From: an uncultured Clostridia bacterium | GTDB lineage: Bacteria > Bacillota > Clostridia > Oscillospirales > Ruminococcaceae | Assembly (NCBI GenBank): GCA_947628655.1 | Contig: CANRAS010000006.1 | Span: forward strand, 61,646 to 125,645 | Direction of reading: 5' to 3' | Length of the DNA stretch: 64,000 nucleotides | In this document: positions 1 through 6,692 of the stretch, one piece after another | Position numbering within the stretch: position 1 is the stretch's first letter | Layout of the letters: every line of letters starts with the position of its first letter | Notes under the pieces: model-generated | The model's input: only the letters and a program-made list of their open reading frames with translations | Told to the model about the DNA's origin: nothing | Database searches by the model: none | Translations under genes and position numbers: made by a program

Positions 1-2
1 AC

Positions 3-386
3 ATCAAGGATTTTGTTGAAAAGGTAAGCAGAACGGAGCACGAACTGAAAACTCCGCGTTCCGCGAAAAAGCGCGACAAGAAAAAAGAGCGCATTGGGAA
101 TGTCGAAAAAGCAGAGGTTTCCGAAAATCTTGACGCGCCGCAGATTGCCGAGGTCGAGGAACTCCCCGAAAAGGCGATCGAACTTTCCGCAGAACGGCTT
201 TCGGCGCTGAGCGAGGACGAGATTATCGTGATGAAATTGCTTGCTGAAACTCCCGCAAAGCCCGATGATATTGTCGAAAAGAGCGCACTCGATTACGGCG
301 CGGCGACGGAGATTTTGACGAACCTTGAAATTTCGGGCGAGATTGTGCGGAGAGCGGACGGGAATTATATTGTAGTTGAGAGTTGA
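3..386 (+). CDS. dprA: DNA processing protein DprA, C-terminal part (partial)
   Basis: The gene enters from the left edge, and only the last 127 residues are visible, in frame from base 3. A Lys/Glu-rich linker (residues 10-60) leads into a compact winged-helix domain in the last 60 residues (LSEDEIIVMKLL, then DDIVEKSALDYGAATEILTNL, then a Gly-rich wing ending DGNYIVVES). This matches the C-terminal DprA winged helix in family position and pattern. DprA loads RecA on incoming single-stranded DNA in transformation. The Rossmann domain lies outside the window, so the call rests on the tail alone; another winged-helix protein is possible. The TGA stop is the end of a 7-nt repeat (373-393), and repeat modules follow. 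Confidence 0.6.
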   Translation: MKDFVEKVSRTEHELKTPRSAKKRDKKKERIGNVEKAEVSENLDAPQIAEVEELPEKAIELSAERLSALSEDEIIVMKLLAETPAKPDDIVEKSALDYGAATEILTNLEISGEIVRRADGNYIVVES

Positions 387-393
387 TAGAGCC
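373..393 (+). repeat. Heptad array at dprA stop
   Basis: Three 7-nt units, TAGTTGA, GAGTTGA and TAGAGCC, overlap the last codons and the TGA stop (384-386). It is the weakest member of the stop-codon heptad family described in the findings. Confidence 0.55.
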
Positions 394-405
394 ACGCTGT
401 AACTT

Positions 406-526
406 GTCGCCGCAGGCGAGGAAAAGTTTCGCCAGCCTTTTCAAAGGCTGCGGGAGTCCAGAGGGCAGAGCCCTCTGGTCGCCGCGAAGCGGCGAAACAA
501 ACAGCCGCCGAAAGGCGGCTGTTATC
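406..526 (+). repeat. Palindromic module A, copy 1
   Basis: A chain of small palindromes: a GCCGCAGGC hairpin, GCCAGCCTTTTCAAAGGCTG, CCAGAGGGCAGAGCCCTCTGG, GCCGCGAAGCGGC and CAGCCGCCGAAAGGCGGCTG. Closely related copies occur at 5745-5889, 11756-11873, 12629-12760 (minus) and 57850-57998 (minus). ORFs across it are not conserved between copies, so it is treated as non-coding. Confidence 0.85.
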
Positions 527-534
527 ACTTACGA

Positions 535-627
535 GGTGCAGCTTTTCCCGCGCCCGACCGAATTTCCCCCGCAAGGGGGAAAGAGGGAAAGGCGCGAGGA
601 AAAGTTGCCAAGGGCGCGTTGCGAACC
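535..627 (+). repeat. Palindromic module B, copy 1
   Basis: The segment begins GTGCAGCTTTTCCCGCGCCC, contains TTTCCCCCGCAAGGGGGAAA, and ends in GCGCGAGGAAAAGTTGCC, so the two halves pair imperfectly into one long hairpin. Copies: 11885-11976 (+) and 12531-12621 (-). It directly follows module A here and at 11.8 kb. Confidence 0.8.
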
Positions 628-664
628 ACAAGTCCAAAGCCACTTAACCTTATACGTTATATCT

Positions 665-756
665 AATCCCCGCCAACGGCGGGGATTAATTAACAAAAGT
701 CACTTAACCGCTTTAAAGAAATATTACCCTTGCCCCGCACCCCGCCGTAGGCGGGG
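665..756. repeat. Two short REP-like palindromes
   Basis: CCCCGCC-NNN-GGCGGGG occurs at 668-684 (centre AAC, flanked by AAT/ATT) and 740-756 (centre GTA). The same 17-bp palindrome recurs at about 6380, 6533, 6580, 13603 and 57331, always in non-coding DNA. Confidence 0.75.
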
Positions 757-789
757 AGCGCGACATAATAAAACAAAAAAGCCACATTA

Positions 790-1050
790 AAAATATTCAA
801 TTGTAAAAGACCTGTTTACCGCGGTTTCACACTCACGTTACGCGTCGCCGTGTCATCCAAGTGCCGCACCGCTGTCTTTCGTCGGAATAGGACGCGTTCC
901 CTCCGAACGATACCATGGTAACGGGTCGAGAAGTCAGGCGGGGAAACGAACTCCGCTCCGTATTAAAACGGCTCTTCCCGAATTGAGGTAATTTTAAATC
1001 CATGCGAACTGCATTTTACTGCATAAGTTTTAGGCGCGTTACGGCGCATT
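790..1050. other. Unexplained unique-sequence intergenic segment
   Basis: About 260 bases between repeat modules that do not recur elsewhere in the window and have no plausible gene. Some local pairing is visible (ACGCGTC near 840 with GACGCGT near 890; GAACTCCGCTCCG against CGGGGAAACG). No riboswitch, T-box, 6S, tmRNA or RNase P signature was recognised on either strand. It may be an RNA gene or decayed sequence. Confidence 0.4.
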
Positions 1051-1052
1051 AT

Positions 1053-1230
1053 GTAGCCCGCGTTTTGCGCGGAGCGCAAAACAACGGCGCGTAAGCGCCG
1101 TTAATTCGCCGTAGGCGAATGCGGGCGGGCGGGCAACGGCGCGGTACGGGCGGTAAAGGCGCGTTAATACGTGGGACGGTAACGGTACGCGGGATAAGGG
1201 CGCGGGGCGCTTGAATTGAGCCACCTAAAC
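1053..1230 (+). repeat. Palindromic module C, copy 1
   Basis: Contains GTTTTGCGCGGAGCGCAAAAC, ACGGCGCGTAAGCGCCGT and ATTCGCCGTAGGCGAAT, and ends in a stretch GATAAGGGCGCGGGGCGCTT followed by GAATTGAGCCAC. The whole block recurs at 12031-12209 with small changes. Confidence 0.8.
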
Positions 1231-1255
1231 CGCGCGATAATGCGAACAACATATT

Positions 1256-1339
1256 GACTTAAAGACAATCTAATCCGCGCACGAAGTGCGCACACTATGC
1301 CTACTGTACACTATGCACTCAGCACTGTAAACTGATAAC
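1256..1339 (-). repeat. Module F copy 1 plus CACTNNN heptad array
   Basis: AAAGACAATCTAATC followed by a GCGCACGAAGTGCGC palindrome (1261-1291), then 7-nt units CACTATG, CACTCAG, CACTGTA (1291-1339). The minus-strand reading is TAGTGCA-type heptads. The same F-plus-array arrangement recurs near 58.03 kb and 63.72 kb, and the CACTATG array recurs at 57358-57390. Confidence 0.65.
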
Positions 1340-1438
1340 GGCGGGGAGAACGCCTGCTGCGATCGGTTTTAGGTGCGAATTTTGTCTAACGATTTGTATA
1401 TCGCGCTGAAAATTCACTTAAAAAACACAAAAATTTCC

Positions 1439-1467
1439 TTGACAAAGTGCGGTCAATATTATATAAT
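1439..1467 (+). promoter_or_regulatory. Promoter of the acyl-CoA synthetase gene
   Basis: A perfect TTGACA (1439-1444), a 17-base spacer and a perfect TATAAT (1462-1467). The predicted transcript starts near 1474, which excludes the in-frame TTG at 1473 as the start codon and supports ATG 1551. Confidence 0.85.
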
Positions 1468-1550
1468 TATAATTGGGTTTATATCCGAATTACAATAATT
1501 ACATACGCCCGACGGGTTTCCGTGCGGACGGGGAAAGGGATATTTTTTAT

Positions 1551-3239
1551 ATGTATGATAATATAGAGAACTGGCACTTGAATTTCGTAACCGAAGAATA
1601 CGGCGAGGACGGTATTTTGAAAAAATTCGGGATAAAATACCCCGACAACTTCAACTTCGCGTATGATATTATAGACAAGTTCGCGGAATTTGAACCCGAC
1701 CGCCGCGCGATTTTGTGGGTCGATTTGAAAGACAACGAAAAAACGCTGACGTTCGGCGATTTGTCGCGTTTGTCAAACAAAGCCGCGAATATGTTCCTCT
1801 CTATGGGAATAAAAAAAGGCGACCACGTTATGCTTGTAATGAAACGGCACTATCAATTCTGGTATACGCTGTACGGGCTGATGAAAATCGGCGCGGTGGC
1901 TATTCCCGCGTCTTATCTGCTGACGGCGCACGACTACACCTACCGCTTTGACGCGGCTGACGTAAAGGCAATAGTAGCGACGCACGACGGCGAAGTGTGC
2001 GACAACATTGACCACGGGGAGGCGGACGCGAAAAACGCTCTCGAAAAGAAATTCGTAGTAAACGGTTCGCACGACGGGTGGATAACGTTTGACGAGGAAT
2101 TGGAAAAGTACCCCGATACGCTTGAGAGAATAGACGGAAGTGTAAGAGATATTTTCCTGATGTACTTTACTTCGGGTACGACGGGCAATCCGAAAATGGC
2201 TATTCACGACCACACAATAACGCTTGCTCAAATACAGAACGCAAAGCATTGGCACAAGGTAATACCGAACGGTATTCACCTTACGGTGTCCGATACGGGC
2301 TGGGCAAAGGCGGCGTGGGGCAAGCTGTTCGGACAGCCCGCTATGGGGACGACTACGTTCGTTTATGATTTCGACAAGTTTATTCCCGCAAATCTTTTAA
2401 AGATGATAGAGAAGTACAAGATAACGACATTCTGCGCACCGCCGACGATGTTCCGTTTCTTCCTGAACGAGGGTATCGAGAAATTCGATTTGTCAAGTTT
2501 AACTTACTGTAATATAGCGGGCGAGGCTTTACAGCCCGAAGTATTCAAGCAATGGTATGACGCGACGGGGCTGAAACTTATGGAGGGCTTTGGACAGAGC
2601 GAATCCACTTGCATAATAGGAAATCTTATCGGTATGGAACCGAAACCGGGTTCAATGGGCAAGCCTATGCCGATATACACGGTTGACCTTGTTGACAAGC
2701 ACGGAAATTCCGTACCGCCGGGAGTAGTCGGCGAGATAGTGATAAAAGGCGACTACTGCGACACGGACGGACTGTTCCGCGGGTACTACCGCGACAAGGA
2801 GCGTACGGACGCGGCGTGGCACGACGGCTGGTATCACACGGGCGACACCGCGACGCGCGACGAGGACGGGTACTACTGGTATGTCGGGAGGAACGATGAC
2901 GTAATAAAGTCGAGCGGTTACCGCATAGGACCGTTTGAAGTGGAGAGCGTTCTTTCGGCGCACCCTGCCGTGCTTGAATGTGCAGTTACAGGCGCACCGC
3001 ACCCCATTCGCGGGGAAGTAGTTAAGGCGAGCATTATTCTGACTGACGCGTACAAGGACAGGGCGGGCGAGGAACTTGTAAAGGAAATACAAGATTTCGT
3101 AAAGCACAACACCGCGCCTTACAAATACCCGCGCATTGTGGAGTTCGTCGAGGAACTTCCGAAAACTACGAGCGGGAAGATCAGGAGAAATGTTATTAGG
3201 CAGGAGAACTTTGATAAAGCTAATGGCGAGAAGAAATAA
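1551..3239 (+). CDS. AMP-forming acyl-CoA synthetase (ACSM/acetyl-CoA synthetase-like)
   Basis: Activates a carboxylic acid to acyl-AMP and then acyl-CoA in the cytoplasm. The 562-residue protein carries the ANL-superfamily motifs in order: phosphate loop YFTSGTTGNPK near residue 205, GFGQSES near 345, GWYHTGD near 427 and the C-terminal TTSGKIRR whose Lys (about 543) is needed for adenylation. The DTGWAKAAWGKLFG stretch resembles medium-chain or ACSM-type enzymes more than classical acetyl-CoA synthetase; the substrate cannot be read from sequence. ATG 1551 was chosen because it follows GGGGAAAGGGA and lies downstream of the predicted transcription start. The gene is monocistronic. Its TAA stop is the first unit of a heptad array followed by a strong hairpin. 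Confidence 0.9.
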   Translation: MYDNIENWHLNFVTEEYGEDGILKKFGIKYPDNFNFAYDIIDKFAEFEPDRRAILWVDLKDNEKTLTFGDLSRLSNKAANMFLSMGIKKGDHVMLVMKRHYQFWYTLYGLMKIGAVAIPASYLLTAHDYTYRFDAADVKAIVATHDGEVCDNIDHGEADAKNALEKKFVVNGSHDGWITFDEELEKYPDTLERIDGSVRDIFLMYFTSGTTGNPKMAIHDHTITLAQIQNAKHWHKVIPNGIHLTVSDTGWAKAAWGKLFGQPAMGTTTFVYDFDKFIPANLLKMIEKYKITTFCAPPTMFRFFLNEGIEKFDLSSLTYCNIAGEALQPEVFKQWYDATGLKLMEGFGQSESTCIIGNLIGMEPKPGSMGKPMPIYTVDLVDKHGNSVPPGVVGEIVIKGDYCDTDGLFRGYYRDKERTDAAWHDGWYHTGDTATRDEDGYYWYVGRNDDVIKSSGYRIGPFEVESVLSAHPAVLECAVTGAPHPIRGEVVKASIILTDAYKDRAGEELVKEIQDFVKHNTAPYKYPRIVEFVEELPKTTSGKIRRNVIRQENFDKANGEKK

Positions 3240-3264
3240 GATGTAAGAGGTAAGAGGTAGAAGT
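3237..3264 (+). repeat. Heptad array starting at the synthetase stop codon
   Basis: TAAGATG, TAAGAGG, TAAGAGG, TAGAAGT. The first TAA is the stop codon itself. The following stops fall in the other two frames. Confidence 0.85.
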
Positions 3265-3292
3265 GCGCGGGCGAATATGCCCGCGCACTTTT
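3262..3292 (+). terminator. Hairpin terminator after the synthetase gene
   Basis: AGTGCGCGGGC / GCCCGCGCACT, an 11-bp stem with a GAATAT loop followed by TTTTC, placed directly after the heptads. The same arrangement follows the ABC exporter gene at 11702. Confidence 0.8.
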
Positions 3293-3373
3293 CAAGCCAC
3301 ATTGCAAAGTAAAAGCCGTAAACCGCCCAAAAACACCTGCCGACACAAAGTAACGCTATACCCCACACGCTGT

Positions 3374-3748
3374 TTAAACATAATAGTACGAAAACCTCTC
3401 AACATTCAGCGGATTAAAAGTAATTTTCACCAAAACTTTGTTATCGAGCCATTCAACCTCAACATTATCCTCGTCAATGCCGCCTTTAATTCCGCTGCGG
3501 TTTATGAATTTTTCTTTCAGTAATACGGGTTTAAATAACCCCTGTTCTTTTATTATAATTTCATATTCCTCGGTTACGCCGCAAACATCGCCGCGAATTT
3601 TAACCTCAACATTTCCCTGCGGTGAAACCTCGCCGAAAACCGCTTTTTTCCCATATCTAATATAAGCGTATGCCGCAAAAAATGCAATTGCTAAAAATGC
3701 TGTAATGCAGACAATAATTATGATAACCCTTTTCTTTTTCTTCGTCAT
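3374..3748 (-). CDS. Small single-pass membrane or secreted protein, unknown
   Basis: The 124-residue product has a Lys-rich N-terminus (MTKKKKR), one hydrophobic segment at residues 7-30, and an exported remainder rich in beta-prone residues and charged loops (about residues 35-124, ending FSYYYV). No family was recognised. The ATG at 3748 was chosen because GAGGA sits 8 bases upstream; the ATG five codons earlier has no ribosome site. It has its own near-perfect promoter and no heptad array after its stop. It is convergent with the acyl-CoA synthetase. The sequence shows no lipobox. It could be a membrane-anchored extracytoplasmic protein of the cell surface. Confidence 0.7.
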   Translation of the reverse strand: MTKKKKRVIIIIVCITAFLAIAFFAAYAYIRYGKKAVFGEVSPQGNVEVKIRGDVCGVTEEYEIIIKEQGLFKPVLLKEKFINRSGIKGGIDEDNVEVEWLDNKVLVKITFNPLNVERFSYYYV

Positions 3749-3786
3749 TTCGCTTTTCCTCATCGCGGATTATTTGTGTTGAGCAT

Positions 3787-3815
3787 ATTATAACACATAT
3801 TTGCCGCGCTGTCAA
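3787..3815 (-). promoter_or_regulatory. Promoter of the 124-residue membrane protein gene
   Basis: On the minus strand: TTGACA (3815-3810), 17-base spacer, TATAAT (3792-3787). Confidence 0.8.
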
Positions 3816-3846
3816 GGGTTTGGCACGGGCGTAATTTGGTGCGCCA

Positions 3847-3904
3847 AACGCCCCGCCAACGGCGGGGGCGCTCTTACGGAGCAATCCGCTTTGCGGATTG
3901 CTCG
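3847..3904 (-). repeat. Module G, copy 1
   Basis: Read from the flavin reductase gene: GAGCAATCCGC-AAA-GCGGATTGCTC, then GTAAGAGCGCCCCCGCCG and its pairing GGCGGGGC. Copy 2 follows the acylphosphatase gene at 17975-18032. Both lie directly behind a heptad array. Confidence 0.7.
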
Positions 3905-3943
3905 CTTACCTCTTACTTCTAACCTCTTACCTCTAACCGCTTA
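3902..3943 (-). repeat. Heptad array starting at the flavin reductase stop codon
   Basis: On the minus strand: TAAGCGG, TTAGAGG, TAAGAGG, TTAGAAG, TAAGAGG, TAAGCGA. Six perfect 7-nt units, the first TAA being the stop codon. Confidence 0.9.
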
Positions 3944-4495
3944 CTTCTTAAGCGTAAACCCGATTTTAAACGCGTCTGCGACTTTCTCGCCCAACTTATA
4001 ATACCCGTGATTTATCGAGTCCACGACCACGGGGTCAAGTTTCGCAATGTCAACCGCGCCGTCCGTAAACACGCTTTCGTCGATTGAAACGTTCTTTATC
4101 TCGCCGATGTATTTCCCGCCGGGCAGAACCTCTTTCAGTTCACATTCAAGGCACATCGGCAGTTCGTTGATTACGGGCGCGTTTACAAATTCGCTTTTCG
4201 TAACCGTAAACCCCGCGCGTTCCATTTTGTCGGCAGTATCGTTCGCGGACACTACACCCACATAATCGCACGCCGCGATTTTCTCGCCGTTCGCAATGGA
4301 AACCGTAAACGCCTTTGTTTTCATAATGTTGTCGGTCGTCTTGTGCGAGCCAAGGCTCAGACAGATTTCTGTCGCTCCGCATTGACCGCCCCACGCCGCG
4401 TTCATAGCGTCGGGAGTTCCGTTTTCGTCGTATGTCGCGATAATCAGCACGGGCTGCGGCATAACCATCGGTTTTGCTCCTAAATTTTTACGCAT
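3941..4495 (-). CDS. Flavin reductase family protein (flavoredoxin-like)
   Basis: The 184-residue protein begins with a family-typical stretch: MPQPVLIIATYDENGTPDAM, then NAAWGGQCG, then SLGSHKTTDNIMKTKAFTVSIA. This matches the FMN-binding split barrel of flavoredoxins and flavin reductases, which bind FMN and pass electrons between NAD(P)H or redox partners and acceptors. Length fits the family. ATG 4495 follows AAGGAAG by 8 bases. The gene is divergent from the glycosyltransferase gene and ends KK-stop inside the heptad array. The partner and physiological acceptor cannot be inferred from the neighbours. Confidence 0.85.
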   Translation of the reverse strand: MRKNLGAKPMVMPQPVLIIATYDENGTPDAMNAAWGGQCGATEICLSLGSHKTTDNIMKTKAFTVSIANGEKIAACDYVGVVSANDTADKMERAGFTVTKSEFVNAPVINELPMCLECELKEVLPGGKYIGEIKNVSIDESVFTDGAVDIAKLDPVVVDSINHGYYKLGEKVADAFKIGFTLKK

Positions 4496-4609
4496 ATCAA
4501 ATCTTCCTTTCGTGTTTATTAATACCCATAGCGGGATATTTGCTAATATAATTGTAACACAAACTTCTCAAATATGCAATACCCCCTAGGAAAATTTCCT
4601 CCGCAAAAT

Positions 4610-4638
4610 TTGACATTTTGGGGAATAAGTGTTATAAT
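4610..4638 (+). promoter_or_regulatory. Promoter of the glycosyltransferase gene
   Basis: TTGACA (4610-4615), 17-base spacer, TATAAT (4633-4638), followed by a 45-base leader with an AAGGAG site. Confidence 0.85.
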
Positions 4639-4682
4639 TAATTTGAACGGAACTCACCGTAAATTGAAAAAAGGAGCAGAAT

Positions 4683-5708
4683 ATGAAACATACAATAAAT
4701 ATGATGTCCTCCGCGACAAGCGTAAAAGGACAGGGCGTAGGTTCGGCGTATATGGAGCAGGTGAAACTCGTGCGCGAGGGTCTTGCGGACAAGTTCGACG
4801 TTTACGAAAACGCGCGTATGTCGGCTGACATTACACATTACCACACGATAAACCCGAACTACCTGCTTATGAAAAATAAGCGCTGTAAAAACGGCACAAG
4901 CGTATGCTATGTTCACTTTGTCCCCGAAACCGTGGAGGAGAGCCTGAACCTGCCGAAACTCGCAAAGGCGGTCTTTTATAAATATATGCTGAAGTTCTAC
5001 CGCTCAATGGAACATATCGTCGTTGTAAATCCGTATTTTATCGACGTTCTCGAAAAGTACGGCATACCGCGCGAAAAAGTGACGTATATCCCGAACTTCG
5101 TTGATAAGGAAATGTTCCACCCGCTGTCGCCCGAAAAGAAACTCAACGTCCGCAGGCACTTCCATATTCCCGAAGATAAATTTGTCGTGCTGTGCGCGGG
5201 TCAATTGCAAGTGAGAAAAGGCGCGTTTGATTTTCTGGAGTGCGCCCGCCGTATGCCCGATGTGCTGTTCGTGTGGGCAGGCGGTTTCAGTTTCGGCAGA
5301 ATGACCGACGGCTACAGCGAACTTGCGAAAGTCGTTAAAAACCCGCCGCCGAACGTGAAGTTCACGGGCATAGTAGACCGCGAGAATATGAACAAGCTCT
5401 ACAACGCGTGCGACGTTATGGCGCTGCTCTCGTTCGACGAACTTTTCCCGATGACGATTTTGGAGGCAATGTGCGTAAATGTACCGATACTTCTGCGCGA
5501 TTTGCCGATTTACAACAATATCCTGTTCGATTTTTACTATCGTGAAAACGACGTTGACGGCTTTGTGCGGGAACTCCAAAAACTCCGCGCCGATAAATCC
5601 TACTACGCCCAAGGCGTAGAAAACTCCAAGCGAGGAAATCAGTTCTACAGCAAAGAACACGTTTTGCAGATGTGGGATGAATTTTACACGTCCATTTTGC
5701 GCTGCTAG
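4683..5708 (+). CDS. Glycosyltransferase family 4 (GT-B fold)
   Basis: The 341-residue protein is a retaining GT-B glycosyltransferase that moves a sugar from a nucleotide-sugar donor. The N-terminal domain opens with a GQGVGSAYMEQVKL acceptor-side loop; the linker is VTYIPNFVD; the C-terminal domain has CAGQLQVRKGAFDFLECARR and the donor-binding E-x7-E element in FDELFPMTILEAMCVNVP. Such proteins in Bacillota often make glycolipids, such as mono- or diglucosyl-diacylglycerol, but the acceptor cannot be told from sequence. It has its own promoter and appears monocistronic. The TAG stop is the first unit of a heptad array, with repeat modules A and E behind it. Confidence 0.87.
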   Translation: MKHTINMMSSATSVKGQGVGSAYMEQVKLVREGLADKFDVYENARMSADITHYHTINPNYLLMKNKRCKNGTSVCYVHFVPETVEESLNLPKLAKAVFYKYMLKFYRSMEHIVVVNPYFIDVLEKYGIPREKVTYIPNFVDKEMFHPLSPEKKLNVRRHFHIPEDKFVVLCAGQLQVRKGAFDFLECARRMPDVLFVWAGGFSFGRMTDGYSELAKVVKNPPPNVKFTGIVDRENMNKLYNACDVMALLSFDELFPMTILEAMCVNVPILLRDLPIYNNILFDFYYRENDVDGFVRELQKLRADKSYYAQGVENSKRGNQFYSKEHVLQMWDEFYTSILRC

Positions 5709-5740
5709 AGGCTAGAAGTCAGAGGCTAGAGGCTAGAAAT
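5706..5740 (+). repeat. Heptad array starting at the glycosyltransferase stop codon
   Basis: TAGAGGC, TAGAAGT, CAGAGGC, TAGAGGC, TAGAAAT. The first TAG is the stop codon. Confidence 0.88.
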
Positions 5741-5744
5741 AAGT

Positions 5745-5889
5745 GTAGCACCGTGACCGACCCCGCCGTAGGCTGTGAAAGTTTCGCCAGCCTTTTCAAA
5801 GGCTGCGGGAGTCCAGAGGGCAGAGCCCTCTGGTCGCCACGAAGTGGCGAAACTTCGCTCAAGAGCTCCGCAAAAGGGTGAATTTTCGC
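5745..5889 (+). repeat. Palindromic module A, copy 2 (long form)
   Basis: Starts GTAGCACCGTGACCGACCCC and GCCGTAGGCTGTGAAAGTTT, then has the common module A core, and ends in CTCAAGAGCTCCGC and GGGTGAATTTTCGC. The same long form is found reversed at 57850-57998. The left end abuts the heptad array. Confidence 0.82.
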
Positions 5890-5910
5890 GTCGCAAGCGA
5901 CGCGAAAAGA

Positions 5911-6045
5911 GGGGAAAGCCCTGCGATAGAGGGCTTTCCCCTTGCGCCTAGTGGAGCGCACGAAGTGCGCGGAACGGTTGTCTTAAAGCAACTTTTCCGC
6001 GCGCGGAATGCCGGTGACATTCCGCGCGCCAAAAGCCACCCAGAG
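5911..6045 (+). repeat. Palindromic module E, copy 1
   Basis: GGGAAAGCCCTGCGATAGAG with GGCTTTCCCC, GCGCACGAAGTGCGC, and GCGCGCGGAATG-CCGGTGA-CATTCCGCGCGC. Copy 2 is reversed at 57668-57795. In both places E follows A when read from the adjoining gene. Confidence 0.8.
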
Positions 6046-6102
6046 TGGTTTCACAGGCGCGTTACGCTTTGTCGTCAACGGCGAATTTTCTGCGCTAAAC
6101 AC

Positions 6103-6131
6103 TTGACAGCACCGCGATTTTGTGTTATAAT
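6103..6131 (+). promoter_or_regulatory. Promoter of the 50-residue ORF
   Basis: TTGACA (6103-6108), 17-base spacer, TATAAT (6126-6131). No other gene is close enough to own it, which supports the small ORF at 6217. Confidence 0.8.
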
Positions 6132-6216
6132 ATACTTAACATAAAAAACGCCGTTTGTTGCACTTGGGCGCTGACGGCTGACAACACAAGTCATTTGCGA
6201 AAGGAATTACATAAGC

Positions 6217-6369
6217 GTGGATACCGAAACCGGACGACAAGACGCCCGCAAAGCAATGGCGTATGACCTGAAGAAAATCATTGACAAAGAACCCACAAAG
6301 GAAAGCTATACGCCCGAAGAAATCAAGAAGATTATCGACGTGTATATCGAAACCGCAGATCAGAAATGA
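6217..6369 (+). CDS. 50-residue acidic/basic helical protein, unknown
   Basis: A GTG start lies about 10 bases behind AAAGGAA, downstream of a consensus promoter. The product is highly charged, with DLKKIIDKEPTKESYTPEEI followed by KKIIDVYIETADQK, and is probably two short helices. No family was recognised. The TGATAA double stop is followed by the palindrome CCCTCCCCGCC-CAC-GGCGGGGAGGG. Own promoter, ribosome site and terminator-like hairpin make it a convincing small gene. It may also be the first gene of a transcript running into the MATE exporter at 6693, although 320 bases of repeats intervene. Confidence 0.6.
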   Translation: MDTETGRQDARKAMAYDLKKIIDKEPTKESYTPEEIKKIIDVYIETADQK

Positions 6370-6377
6370 TAAAAGCG

Positions 6378-6605
6378 CCCTCCCCGCCCACGGCGGGGAG
6401 GGCGCGAACAACCAATGCGGGGAATGCGGGGGGAACGCGCAAAGCATTTAAAGCGAGTTCCCCGCCGAAGAACAGCGGGACAGACCGCGCGAATTAATGA
6501 AACGCGCTCCCGCCAAAAAATCAAACGCATTTCCCCGCCGACGGCGGGGAAATGCGGGAAAAATATTAAAGCGTTCCACCCCGCCGTCGGCGGGGTGGGC
6601 GCGAA
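6378..6605. repeat. Intergenic cluster of three REP-like palindromes
   Basis: The gap from 6370 to 6692 holds three copies of CCCCGCC-NNN-GGCGGGG with extended arms (about 6379-6403, 6530-6553, 6577-6600), and between them purine-rich AAATGCGGG segments. ORFs in this gap run through the palindromes in several frames and are not credible. No promoter was found just upstream of the MATE gene. Confidence 0.7.
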
Positions 6606-6692
6606 CAAACAGCGCGGGGAAACGCGGGAAAATCGGGTTCACCCGCGTAAATATAACCGCTCCCCAAAACCAGAAATCAAGGTGAAATATGA

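Noticed and set aside
405..527. CRISPR-like array
   Set aside because: Repeats differ in sequence, are adjacent palindromes without unique spacers of constant length, and no cas gene is nearby.
383..790. Plus-strand ORF of 135 codons over modules A and B
   Set aside because: It runs through palindromes; the other copies of these modules break the frame, and there is no ribosome site or promoter.
1473..1550. TTG start at 1473 for the acyl-CoA synthetase
   Set aside because: It falls at the predicted transcription start of a perfect promoter and has no ribosome site; ATG 1551 has one.
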